DNA of 64,000 bases from Halarcobacter bivalviorum (GTDB taxonomy: Bacteria; Campylobacterota; Campylobacteria; Campylobacterales; Arcobacteraceae), in assembly GCF_003346815.1 (NCBI RefSeq), contig NZ_CP031217.1, positions 2,046,001-2,110,000 on the forward strand, in the 5' to 3' direction. Within the stretch, counting starts at the first letter, position 1. The number at the start of each line of letters is the position of its first letter. The translations under genes were made by a program, and so were the position numbers. Under the pieces are notes generated by a model, which was not told the DNA's origin, made no database searches, and saw nothing but the letters and a program-made list of their open reading frames with translations. Below are positions 33,728-41,268 of the stretch, in pieces.

Positions 33728-34318
33728 TTATGCCACTTGTTCTTCTATAATTAAAATCTCATCTGTTTCACTATTGTTTACCGATGCTCTTTTCATGTTA
33801 ACTTTTACTTTTGCTGGTGTTGTTATACTCATTGGTGTAACTTCAACCAATCCCTTAAGCTCCTTTTGTCCTTGTTTTGTTGTTATTGCTTTCTCAACAG
33901 CTTCAACATCCACAGAGAACTTAACAAAGCCTAATCCCATGATTTTGTTTTCATCTAGAATATTGACTATATTTTTCTCTTTCGTGGTTGATTTTGAAAT
34001 GGTTAAAGATGAAATAATGTTCCCATCTATTCTATCTATTCCATTTGCTTCAAATATAGTTGCAACTTGCTCTTTGGCTATCTCTAACGCATTTGTAAGC
34101 TTCTTCTTTAAAGCCTGTAATTCAGATATATCTTTTGAGAGATAATCAATTTTTGATTTAATCTCATTTAGAGATAAACCAATGTAGTCAGCTCTTTGAT
34201 AATATGGTTTTGAAGTATCTTCAAGGATGTTTTGAAGATACTCTTTAAAATGGTTGTTTGTTTTATCTTCACTAAGATATTCAATTTGGTTTTGCAGTGC
34301 ATAATTAACTAGTTTCAT
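33728..34318 (-). CDS. Siphovirus Gp157-like protein
   Basis: A 196-residue protein. The pattern SLNEIKSKIDYLSKDISELQ, KKLTNALEIAKEQVATIF and the turn ANGIDRIDGNIISSLTISKS match the Gp157 family, a coiled coil followed by a small beta domain, linked in Streptococcus phages to interference with phage growth. The C-terminal tail (KGLVEVTPMSITTP) is also typical. I start it at ATG 34318 with GAGGTG 6 nt upstream rather than at the preceding TTG. It lies 8 nt after the DUF932 gene, a pairing frequent in plasmids and prophages. Confidence 0.75.
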   Translation of the reverse strand: MKLVNYALQNQIEYLSEDKTNNHFKEYLQNILEDTSKPYYQRADYIGLSLNEIKSKIDYLSKDISELQALKKKLTNALEIAKEQVATIFEANGIDRIDGNIISSLTISKSTTKEKNIVNILDENKIMGLGFVKFSVDVEAVEKAITTKQGQKELKGLVEVTPMSITTPAKVKVNMKRASVNNSETDEILIIEEQVA

Positions 34319-34326
34319 ATTGCACC

Positions 34327-35136
34327 TCAAGCAGCCATTGCATAAGAAGAGTCTTTGATACTAGCAATTCTTTCTGCTATATCCCAAAGACCTTTATTTA
34401 TCTCAACATCTTTTGAAATAGATGTAATCTCTTTACTTGTAAATCTTCTTCCTGTATCTTTGTTATATCCACTAATTTTAGAGGATAATAAATTCTCTTG
34501 AAGTACATTTAGTGTTGTATATAAATCATCTTTCATATCCTCAGTTCTTAGTGGGTTTAATAAATCATTTGGATTATCTAGTTCTAAATGGTTTTCAAAT
34601 CGCAATGGTAAAGCACTTTGCATAAAAGCTTCTTTTTCACTTTTGTTTAGCTTGATAGATTCAAATTTTGCAATTTTTGAAAGTAGTTTTGGTTTTACTT
34701 CTGTTATTCTTGCAACTGCATTTTCTACATCATTGTTTCTATCGCCTAAATGTTTGATTTTATAGCTATCAAAGACTGAATCAGCGATTACAAGACCATT
34801 TGAACATATATATCTGTAAATACCTGCACTAATTGTAAAAGCTTTACTTCTATCATGACTATTAAACAAAAGTAGTTCAACTACATTTCCACTTGGATTA
34901 ATCAAATCTGCAAAATTTTGAAATCTTACATAGTGTTGTTGGAATCCATCTTTTGCTATATCTCTAACTCCTGCTTCACTTACACTTACAGGAAACCAAC
35001 TTTGCTCTCTTAGATTTTCAATTGTAGGTATGAAGTGGTATTTCTCGCTTACTTCATGGTATGGTTGTTCTTGAAACAGACTTGGTGCTTTTGATTTTAA
35101 CTCTTCATTAGTCAATGGTTTAATTGGTTTTGACAT
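34327..35136 (-). CDS. DUF932 phage/plasmid-like protein
   Basis: A 269-residue protein of the DUF932 group found in plasmids and phages: FIPTIENLREQSWFPVSVSEAG, YVRFQNFADLINPSGNVVELLLFNSHDRSKAF, ISAGIYRYICSNGLVIADS and the NVLQENLLSSKISGYNKDTG end. The biochemical role is unknown; family members are often expressed early from mobile elements. ATG start with AAGGA 7 nt upstream. It precedes the Gp157-like gene by 8 nt and follows the tiny genes at 35192-35553, probably on the same transcript. Confidence 0.8.
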   Translation of the reverse strand: MSKPIKPLTNEELKSKAPSLFQEQPYHEVSEKYHFIPTIENLREQSWFPVSVSEAGVRDIAKDGFQQHYVRFQNFADLINPSGNVVELLLFNSHDRSKAFTISAGIYRYICSNGLVIADSVFDSYKIKHLGDRNNDVENAVARITEVKPKLLSKIAKFESIKLNKSEKEAFMQSALPLRFENHLELDNPNDLLNPLRTEDMKDDLYTTLNVLQENLLSSKISGYNKDTGRRFTSKEITSISKDVEINKGLWDIAERIASIKDSSYAMAA

Positions 35137-35191
35137 TGTTTTATCCTTATTATTTTTTATTGTTTTATGTTGAAAGTCAGTTGACTAAAAC

Positions 35192-35281
35192 TTATTGATT
35201 TTCTTTTGTGTCTAGGTATTCTTTGATAATAGTTGATGAAGCAATAACAATAGCTATTAGTACAGTTGGAGGAATCTTCAT
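35192..35281 (-). CDS. 29-residue single-TM peptide
   Basis: Too short for routine calling. The reading MKIPPTVLIAIVIASSTIIKEYLDTKENQ-stop gives one hydrophobic helix (residues 4-19) and a charged tail. The support is the ribosome site GAGGTG 5 nt before the ATG, the same motif used by its neighbours, and the exact abutment to the preceding gene (its ATG directly follows that gene's TAA). It looks like a phage-type small membrane peptide (toxin, holin-like or regulator), but function is unknown. Confidence 0.55.
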   Translation of the reverse strand: MKIPPTVLIAIVIASSTIIKEYLDTKENQ

Positions 35282-35464
35282 TTATGCACCTCTTAGAGGT
35301 TGATAGTATGGATTATTTTGAGGTTTATTCTTACGAACTTCATTTTCCATATCATCAAGTTCTTTACTTGTGGGTTCTTTTGAAAAAAGATTTAGCCACT
35401 CTTCAAATGATGGATTATAATTTGTACCTTCATCTTGTTTTTTTAGTTGCTTATTAAATCTCAT
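35282..35464 (-). CDS. 60-residue protein, unknown function
   Basis: The product (MRFNKQLKKQDEGTNYNPSFEEW...) is charged, with a short acidic helix (KEPTSKELDDMENEVRKN) and a proline/asparagine-rich end. It is soluble and unrecognised. GAGGTG lies 6 nt upstream of the ATG, matching the ribosome sites of the two flanking genes. Its ATG overlaps the stop of the 30-residue ORF (TTATGA), implying translational coupling. Confidence 0.6.
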   Translation of the reverse strand: MRFNKQLKKQDEGTNYNPSFEEWLNLFSKEPTSKELDDMENEVRKNKPQNNPYYQPLRGA

Positions 35465-35553
35465 AATGCACCTCTTATTTTACAATCACACATCAATTCA
35501 TCAAACGATGGTTTAGTAGTAAACACATAGAACTCTTTTCTTTTTTGAAACAT
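35461..35553 (-). CDS. 30-residue leader peptide/protein heading the operon
   Basis: The reading MFQKRKEFYVFTTKPSFDEL... ends LMCDCKIRGAL with TGA. A near-perfect AAGGAG lies 5 nt upstream of the ATG and the stop overlaps the next ATG, both strong signs of translation. It carries a CDC motif. It is the first gene after the regulatory region at 35554-35802. It may be a small protein or serve to couple translation. Confidence 0.55.
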   Translation of the reverse strand: MFQKRKEFYVFTTKPSFDELMCDCKIRGAL

Positions 35554-35576
35554 TGGTTGCTCCTTTATTGAGTTTT

Positions 35577-35596
35577 CAAAGTGGTAGTACACTTTG
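35577..35596. promoter_or_regulatory. Inverted-repeat operator candidate upstream of the small-gene operon
   Basis: CAAAGTG (35577-35583), 6-nt spacer, CACTTTG (35590-35596), 24 nt before the 30-residue ORF. Placement fits a repressor site on the minus-strand operon. Confidence 0.5.
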
Positions 35597-35715
35597 TCTA
35601 TGTTGATGATATATGATTGAAAAGAAATGATTTTAACTATATAGATAAGTAATCTTTAAGGTTGTCTCCATTAAAATGTCTTCTCAAGGTTTAGGAACCT
35701 GCTGCATACCACTGA

Positions 35716-35721
35716 TATAAT
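35716..35721 (+). promoter_or_regulatory. Extended -10 box for the FGE-NYN operon
   Basis: TGATATAAT (TG-n-TATAAT) about 80 nt before the FGE-like gene. It would give a leader of about 74 nt that includes the palindrome at 35774-35792. Confidence 0.45.
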
Positions 35722-35773
35722 GGTTATGACAAATTCCTTCTACAAAGAAAACTATATTTCCACATTTTTTATA

Positions 35774-35792
35774 TCGTAAATAAAATTTACGA
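35774..35792. promoter_or_regulatory. Palindromic operator overlapping the ribosome site of the FGE-like gene
   Basis: TCGTAAAT-AAA-ATTTACGA is a perfect 8-3-8 inverted repeat. Its right arm runs into the GAGGA ribosome site (35791-35795), so a bound protein or a folded RNA would block translation or transcription of the operon. Confidence 0.6.
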
Positions 35793-35802
35793 GGAAAAAC
35801 CT

Positions 35803-37575
35803 ATGTACTTAAAATACTTCTTTACAAAAGAATATTGTAGTTGTCCGCTAAATAGTTTATCTCCAGATGAGATTAAAAAATCATATTCAAAAGACTTATC
35901 AAGATATGATATAAAAAAAGTAAGATACTTGAACTTAGTATCTAAAACTTTAGGATTTCAAGATTGGACAGAATACCAGAAAGAATACACTAATAGAATT
36001 CTTCCATTTCTTGAGAAAAATGGTTTAAAAAAATATGCGCCTGAGCATAAAATTGAATTGTATAAAGCAGAGCATGATATATTATTTTCATATAGGAAAA
36101 TAGCTGATAGAATATTTTTATCCCAAAAACCAATCCCAGAAAAGATATTTACAGGGTATGGTTGTAGAACAGATAACTATTTGTATTATCAAGGTCTTTG
36201 TACTAATAACTATGACCTTTATCTAGATGCAAACTATTTGGAATCACTTATTAAGTCTAATGATTATCTTAGTATAGTAGAAGAACAAGAATTAGATTAT
36301 CTAATTCCGATAAGTTTGTTTGATTTCTGCACTTTAATGAATCTTGTGGGAGACACATTTGTTATAGATGGTAATAATACCAAAGAACATCTATCTATGA
36401 CATATGAGAGTAAACTAGGATTAATAGAACAAGATAGATTTAAAGGTGTTGCAGAAATAATTCATAAACAATTAAAAGAATTAGAAAAAGGTTGGATAGA
36501 AATAATTCCATTTAATAAAAACCTTGTTTTCTTAAAAGCAAAAGATGGAAGTTATGATTTTGTTTTTAGAAGTTTAAGAGATAAACCTTTTATTTCTGAA
36601 TTTGGAAAATATATTAGAACAAAAAACATACCATCCCTACTTAATGAAGAGTATGACTTTGACAGATGGCTATATTTTGGATTTAAAGAAAAGAATAAAA
36701 ACATAAAAGAGATTAAACCTTTTGATATTTGGCTTGAAAGAGATGCTCATTTATCAGAGGTAGAATATTACAAAAATAATACACTTCAAGACTATCCTGG
36801 TCAAAATAGTATACTCAAAGATTATTACACTAAAAAAGGAACTTATTCTTATTATAAAAAAGAAACAAAAGAGATTTTAGAAGGTTTTAAACCATTTGAA
36901 TTAGAAAATAAAGTGTTGTATGTATCGAATTTAATTACAATAAAAGACTTTGCAGAGTTTTATATAGAAAAAGATAAAGATAATCAAAGCTATCAAGAAA
37001 CTAGACTAAATACACTTGAAGATTTATCGATGATAAATGCAGAAGATGATGAAAATGCACCTATTAGTGTAACTTGGTATGATGCAATTGCTTATTGTAG
37101 ATATATTGAAAATAAATATAATGTACATGCACGACTGTTATTTCAAGATGAGTTTGAACTAATTTGTCCATCTTTAATTAATAAAGAATACAATCGTGAA
37201 GACATAGATATGAATTTAAATTATGAACTAAATAAATCATATACTCCATTTACTAATGACATAGAAAATGAATTAAATTTTTTCTATGAAAAGAAGCAAC
37301 TATCTTCACCTCCCCCTTACATGAATGATTTTGAAAATGTAGTTATGAAATGGGCTAAGCCATTAGAATTTATAGAAAATAATGAACTATTATTTTGTAT
37401 TAATGAAAGGTTTAATGAATGGACAAATGAGTTTAGAGGTGGTCATTCAAAATTTGTAAGTGCTAAATATTATATTGATAAAAATAATTGGGTTTTAGCT
37501 TCATCAACTATGAAATATAAATATAGAAAAGTTGGTTTTAGAGTATGTTATGAGACACCAAAGGATATAAAATGA
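35803..37575 (+). CDS. Large protein with C-terminal FGE-sulfatase/C-type-lectin-like domain
   Basis: A 590-residue protein. Residues about 395-585 resemble the formylglycine-generating-enzyme fold: APISVTWYDAIAYCRYIENKYNVHARLLFQDEFELICPS corresponds to the family's SWYDAxAYCxWL...LPTEAEWE, followed by FNEWTNEFRGGHSK and VGFRVCYE. The paired catalytic Cys of true FGE are not evident, so it may bind rather than catalyse. The first 60 residues contain SKTLGFQDWTEYQKEY, a short helical motif seen at the start of several small accessory proteins. The middle (65-390) is unrecognised. GAGGA lies 7 nt before the ATG. It overlaps the NYN gene by 4 nt. Function unknown; a recognition or scaffold role is a guess. 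Confidence 0.65.
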   Translation: MYLKYFFTKEYCSCPLNSLSPDEIKKSYSKDLSRYDIKKVRYLNLVSKTLGFQDWTEYQKEYTNRILPFLEKNGLKKYAPEHKIELYKAEHDILFSYRKIADRIFLSQKPIPEKIFTGYGCRTDNYLYYQGLCTNNYDLYLDANYLESLIKSNDYLSIVEEQELDYLIPISLFDFCTLMNLVGDTFVIDGNNTKEHLSMTYESKLGLIEQDRFKGVAEIIHKQLKELEKGWIEIIPFNKNLVFLKAKDGSYDFVFRSLRDKPFISEFGKYIRTKNIPSLLNEEYDFDRWLYFGFKEKNKNIKEIKPFDIWLERDAHLSEVEYYKNNTLQDYPGQNSILKDYYTKKGTYSYYKKETKEILEGFKPFELENKVLYVSNLITIKDFAEFYIEKDKDNQSYQETRLNTLEDLSMINAEDDENAPISVTWYDAIAYCRYIENKYNVHARLLFQDEFELICPSLINKEYNREDIDMNLNYELNKSYTPFTNDIENELNFFYEKKQLSSPPPYMNDFENVVMKWAKPLEFIENNELLFCINERFNEWTNEFRGGHSKFVSAKYYIDKNNWVLASSTMKYKYRKVGFRVCYETPKDIK

Positions 37576-38252
37576 ATGATAAAAAAATAGCTGTATTCTT
37601 TGACTGTGATAATATAAATGCAAAATACATAGATGATGTATTTAATGAGTTAGCTAATATTGGTGAAGTGATTATTAGACAAGCAATAAAAGATTGGACT
37701 AGCCCTCATCATAAGGACTGGAATCAAGGACTATTAGAAGAACATGGAATTGAACCTATTCAAGTATTTCCTTATAAAGCAGGAAAAAATACTGCTGACT
37801 TAAGAATTGTACGAGGAGTAATGGAGATTATGACTTCATCTGTTGTAGATACAATAGCAATCGTATCAGGTGATAGTGATTTCATAGATTTAGCACGTAC
37901 AATTAAATCAAAGGGATTTACATCAATTGGCTTTGGAGAATCAATAACAAAAGCTCCTATTCGTAATAGTTATTCTGATTTTTTTGAACTTCCTATAAAA
38001 GTTAAAAATAAAAAAATTGATACTAAAGACCCAATAAGTTTATTAAAAGATGCAATAGAAAACCAAAAAGATGAAAGTGGATTTGCTTATGCTTCTAACA
38101 TAGGTTCATATTTAAAACGTAAAAACTCATCTTTTAATGCAAAAAATTATGGTGCTAGCACATGGGGAGATATAATCAAAAAATATGATAATTATTTTGA
38201 AGTTTCCCATGCAGATTCAAAAAAAAGTAAAATGCTTGTTAGAATAAAATAG
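37572..38252 (+). CDS. NYN-domain (LabA/DUF88-type) nuclease with OST-HTH/LOTUS domain
   Basis: A 226-residue protein. The NYN domain (about 5-145) of the PIN-like superfamily has the acidic active-site residues in VFFDCDNIN and IAIVSGDSDFIDLARTIKSKG, and ADLRIVRGVMEIM between them; such proteins cut RNA. The C-terminal OST-HTH/LOTUS-like domain (about 155-226: PISLLKDAIENQKDESGFAYASNIG, KNYGASTWGDIIKKYDNYFEV) usually binds RNA. Start codon overlaps the upstream FGE-like gene stop (ATGA), so the two proteins are translationally coupled and probably act together. A strong terminator follows. Confidence 0.85.
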   Translation: MNDKKIAVFFDCDNINAKYIDDVFNELANIGEVIIRQAIKDWTSPHHKDWNQGLLEEHGIEPIQVFPYKAGKNTADLRIVRGVMEIMTSSVVDTIAIVSGDSDFIDLARTIKSKGFTSIGFGESITKAPIRNSYSDFFELPIKVKNKKIDTKDPISLLKDAIENQKDESGFAYASNIGSYLKRKNSSFNAKNYGASTWGDIIKKYDNYFEVSHADSKKSKMLVRIK

Positions 38253-38262
38253 CTACTTATAT

Positions 38263-38296
38263 AAAGACAAAACTTATAATTATAGGTTTTGTCTTT
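38263..38296 (+). terminator. Terminator of the FGE-NYN operon
   Basis: AAAGACAAAAC (38263-38273) pairs with GTTTTGTCTTT (38286-38296), loop 12 nt, followed by ATCA; the stem is A/T-edged and sits 10 nt behind the NYN stop. Confidence 0.65.
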
Positions 38297-38354
38297 ATCA
38301 CTCATTTCCTATTTACAATTCTCTATTTTAAATATATCTCTATTTTATCGGTAA

Positions 38355-38379
38355 ACGAACCAGTTCGTAATCGGTTCGT
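38355..38379. promoter_or_regulatory. Operator-like triple half-site
   Basis: ACGAAC (38355-38360) faces GTTCGT (38363-38368), and a second GTTCGT (38374-38379) follows exactly 11 bp further on, one helical turn. It lies before a decayed toxin gene; an antitoxin operator is the likely origin. No intact antitoxin gene is present. Confidence 0.5.
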
Positions 38380-38416
38380 CAAGTTTTTCATGAAAACTTT
38401 TTAATCATATTAAAAG

Positions 38417-38599
38417 ATATATGAACTAAAATTACATCCTAAAGTAGAAGATGATTTAAAAGAGCTAGATAATGCACTTCAAATACAAGTTTTTAAAAAA
38501 TTAAAGCAGATTCAAAATGATGAGTTATTCATTTACACAATTGCTATTGGTAAAAGAGATGATATGGAAGTTTATAAAAAAGCGAATGATAGATTATAA
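38417..38599 (+). pseudogene. Decayed RelE/ParE-type toxin gene
   Basis: The reading from 38423 gives ELKLHPKVEDDLKELDNALQ, then QVFKKLKQIQND, then jumps to ELFIYTIAIGKRDDMEVYKKANDRL and a stop. The first part matches the front and the last part the end of a RelE/ParE toxin of about 90 residues; the middle is missing, an in-frame deletion. The expected ATG start is ATA (ATATATGAA), so it is not expressed in this form. It is a remnant of a toxin-antitoxin pair at the right edge of the island. Confidence 0.7.
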
Positions 38600-38711
38600 A
38601 AAATCATAACATTTGCAGATTTATTCAAAAATTAGCAGATTTATTACCATTTGTTGTAAAAAAATGTTGTAAAATTTTTTAATAAGTTTTACTAAATCCC
38701 TAATTTAAGGA

Positions 38712-39419
38712 CTATATTACTAATGTTGAGATTAGTCCTATTAGTCCACCAAATACTGCACCCCAAATCACAAGCCATCCTAAATGCTCTTTTATCATAT
38801 TTTGAACTAACTCTTTTACCATTTTAGGTGTTAATTCATTTAATCTTGTATTTACTATTTTACTTAGCTTTTCATATACATCTTCACTTAAATCTTCAGA
38901 TGTTAAGGCTTCATTTACTACTGCTTGAAAAGAGTCTGTTTGAGATATTTTTATAATTGAAGCTTTTAGTTTTGCTACAAAAGGCTCTTTTAATGGCTCT
39001 AAAGCAGCTTCTCCACCAAACATTCCAAGCATTCCACCAAAAGGTGACTCTACAACTGACTCTTTTAAAGAATCATAAGCAGGTGTAAAATCTGTTTTAT
39101 TTAAAAGCTTTTCAAAATCTATTGTGCTTTTTGCACTTGAAACCTCTTCTTTAAAAAACTTTGTTAAGTTCTCTTTTGTAAAAAATTCATGCATAAGTAG
39201 ATTATGAATTGCCTCTTTAAAAGCATCAAACTTCTTTTCAATAACCCCACTTCCATATAAAAATGGAACTTTTTCAAAAAGCATATGAATAGCTAAGGTA
39301 TTTGTAATTGAGCCACTTAAAGCAAATAGACCAATCATAAAAATTGTATTATTTTCATTTAAATAGCCAACTGCCATGATAAGCAAAGTTACCAAGTTTG
39401 TAATATTTGTTCTACTCAT
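38712..39419 (-). CDS. DUF445 family membrane protein
   Basis: A 235-residue protein of the DUF445 (YheB-like) family. TM helices flank a helical, charged central part: ITNLVTLLIMAVGYL and IFMIGLFALSGSITNTLAIHMLF near the front, GWLVIWGAVFGGLIGLISTLVI at the end. The motif SITNTLAIHMLFEKVPFLYGSGVIE is the family's hallmark (GA-TN-AI-MLF-P). Its role is unknown, possibly envelope-related. This is the first core-type gene after the island, on the minus strand. ATG start with GGAG 6-7 nt upstream. Confidence 0.85.
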   Translation of the reverse strand: MSRTNITNLVTLLIMAVGYLNENNTIFMIGLFALSGSITNTLAIHMLFEKVPFLYGSGVIEKKFDAFKEAIHNLLMHEFFTKENLTKFFKEEVSSAKSTIDFEKLLNKTDFTPAYDSLKESVVESPFGGMLGMFGGEAALEPLKEPFVAKLKASIIKISQTDSFQAVVNEALTSEDLSEDVYEKLSKIVNTRLNELTPKMVKELVQNMIKEHLGWLVIWGAVFGGLIGLISTLVI

Positions 39420-39546
39420 AAACCTCTCCTTATTTATTTTTGGATTCTAACATAATTTATGTAAGTTATTAATTACCTAAATACTAATAAGGCTGTAACT
39501 TATTTGTAATAGATTTAGCTTAAAATTTCTAAACTAAGGAGTAAAA

Positions 39547-41253
39547 ATGATTGATGTTCAAAAAGAGATAGCAAAGAAGTTTCCAAATATAAATAAAAAC
39601 CCAAACTTCTTAAAAAAATCTTTAATTAACATTGCTAAAAAAGTTGTACATGAAAACTCAATAAATGAATTTTTAGAAAAAAACTCTCACTTAAAAGGTT
39701 TTGAGTTTGTTGATGCTGTATTAGACTATTTTAACTTTGACTATACAGTTTCTAGTAATGATTTACAAAATATCCCAAGCTCTGGAAAGGTAGTGATAAT
39801 AGCAAACCATCCTTTAGGTGGATTAGATGCATTATCTCTTCTAAGATTAGTAGGTACAGTAAGAACAGATGTAAAGATTGTTGCCAATGATTTTTTAGTA
39901 GGAATTGAGGCTTTGAAGTCACTATTTATTCCTATTGATAATTATAAAATGAGACAATCAAAAAAAGATATTCAAGCTGTTTATAATGCTTTAAATAATG
40001 ATGAAGCAGTTATTATTTTTCCTGCTGGAGAAGTAAGTCGTGCTAGTGCAAAAGGAGTGAAAGACCCTTCTTGGAATAAAGGTTTTCTAAATTTTGCAAT
40101 CAATGCAAATGCACCAATTTTACCTATTTTTATTGGTGGGAAAAACTCTAAAACTTTTTATACTATGTCTGTAATAAATAAGACTTTTTCTACTCTACTT
40201 TTATCACATGAGATGTTTAAAAAGAAATCTACAAATATCAATATAAAAGTTGGAGAGATAATTCCAAATGAGAATATAAAACCCAAAGGTTTAGATAAAA
40301 AGTATTTAGTAAACCTTTATAAAAAGCATCTTTATGCTCTAAAAAAAGGGAAAAAATCTTTTTTTGAAACACAAAAAGCAATCGCTCACCCACAAAAAAA
40401 AGATGACTTAATCAAAGAGTTAAAAAAAGCAGAACTAATTGGAGAAACAAAAGATGGTAAAAAAATCTATCTGTATGACTATGAAGAGGACTCAATAGTT
40501 TTAAAAGAGCTTGGAAGATTAAGAGAACTATCTTTTAGAAAAGTTGGAGAGGGAATAAATCAAAAAAGGGATACAGATAAATATGATATTTATTACCAAC
40601 ACATCATTCTTTGGGATGAAAATGATTTAGAGATTGTTGGTTCTTATAGAATAGGAAATGGTAAATTTATCAATGAAAACTTAGGAGTAAAAGGTTTTTA
40701 TTCAAATACTCTTTTTAGATATAATAATAGCTTTGTTCCATATTTAAATGATTCAATTGAATTAGGAAGAAGTTTTGTTCAACCAAAATATTGGGGAACA
40801 AGAGCTTTAGATTATCTTTGGTATGGAATTGGTGCATATTTAAAAAATAATCCTCAAATAAAATATATGTTTGGTCCTGTCTCTATTTCTGGAAGTTTTC
40901 CAAGTGCAGCAAAAGATTTAATGATTTTTCATTATTCATACTACTATTCAAATAATGAAGAGTTAGTTGAAGCAAAAATTCCATATCAATACTCTTCTCA
41001 TAGTCAAGACTTAAAAGATATATTTGAATTTAATGATAAAAAAGAGGATTTCAAAATCTTAAAATCTAGTCTTAATAGTATAGGAGTTGCTGTACCAACA
41101 CTCTTTAAACAATACTCAGATATTTGTGAAGAAGATGGAGTTAAATTTTTAGGTTTTAATGTTGACCCAGACTTTTCTGATTGTGTAGATGGTTTTATTT
41201 TAGTTGATGTAAGTAAGATCAAAGATAGTGCAAGAAAAAGATATATAGGATAA
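39547..41253 (+). CDS. olsF: Bifunctional ornithine lipid synthase, OlsF-like
   Basis: A 568-residue fusion of two acyltransferases that together would make ornithine lipids, phosphorus-free membrane lipids. The N-terminal half (about 1-280) is an OlsA/PlsC-type O-acyltransferase with the catalytic NHxxxxD box NHPLGGLDA and the glycerolipid-site IIFPAGEVSRAS. The C-terminal half (about 315-568) is an OlsB-type GNAT-related N-acyltransferase (GRLRELSFRKVGEG, VGSYRIGNGKF, LELGRSFVQPKYWGTRALDYLWYG, MFGPVSISGSFP). The order PlsC-OlsB fits OlsF. ATG start with AAGGAG about 6 nt upstream. Convergent with the sensor kinase gene. Confidence 0.85.
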   Translation: MIDVQKEIAKKFPNINKNPNFLKKSLINIAKKVVHENSINEFLEKNSHLKGFEFVDAVLDYFNFDYTVSSNDLQNIPSSGKVVIIANHPLGGLDALSLLRLVGTVRTDVKIVANDFLVGIEALKSLFIPIDNYKMRQSKKDIQAVYNALNNDEAVIIFPAGEVSRASAKGVKDPSWNKGFLNFAINANAPILPIFIGGKNSKTFYTMSVINKTFSTLLLSHEMFKKKSTNINIKVGEIIPNENIKPKGLDKKYLVNLYKKHLYALKKGKKSFFETQKAIAHPQKKDDLIKELKKAELIGETKDGKKIYLYDYEEDSIVLKELGRLRELSFRKVGEGINQKRDTDKYDIYYQHIILWDENDLEIVGSYRIGNGKFINENLGVKGFYSNTLFRYNNSFVPYLNDSIELGRSFVQPKYWGTRALDYLWYGIGAYLKNNPQIKYMFGPVSISGSFPSAAKDLMIFHYSYYYSNNEELVEAKIPYQYSSHSQDLKDIFEFNDKKEDFKILKSSLNSIGVAVPTLFKQYSDICEEDGVKFLGFNVDPDFSDCVDGFILVDVSKIKDSARKRYIG

Positions 41254-41268
41254 AACCTATATATCTTT
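41237..41268. terminator. Bidirectional terminator overlapping two stop codons
   Basis: AAAGATATATAGG (41237-41249) pairs exactly with CCTATATATCTTT (41256-41268), loop 6 nt. The olsF stop lies in it and the kinase stop touches it. Confidence 0.7.

Noticed and set aside
35803-37575. Diversity-generating retroelement target protein
   Set aside because: The C-terminal fold is of the right kind, but there is no reverse transcriptase and I noticed no template repeat nearby.
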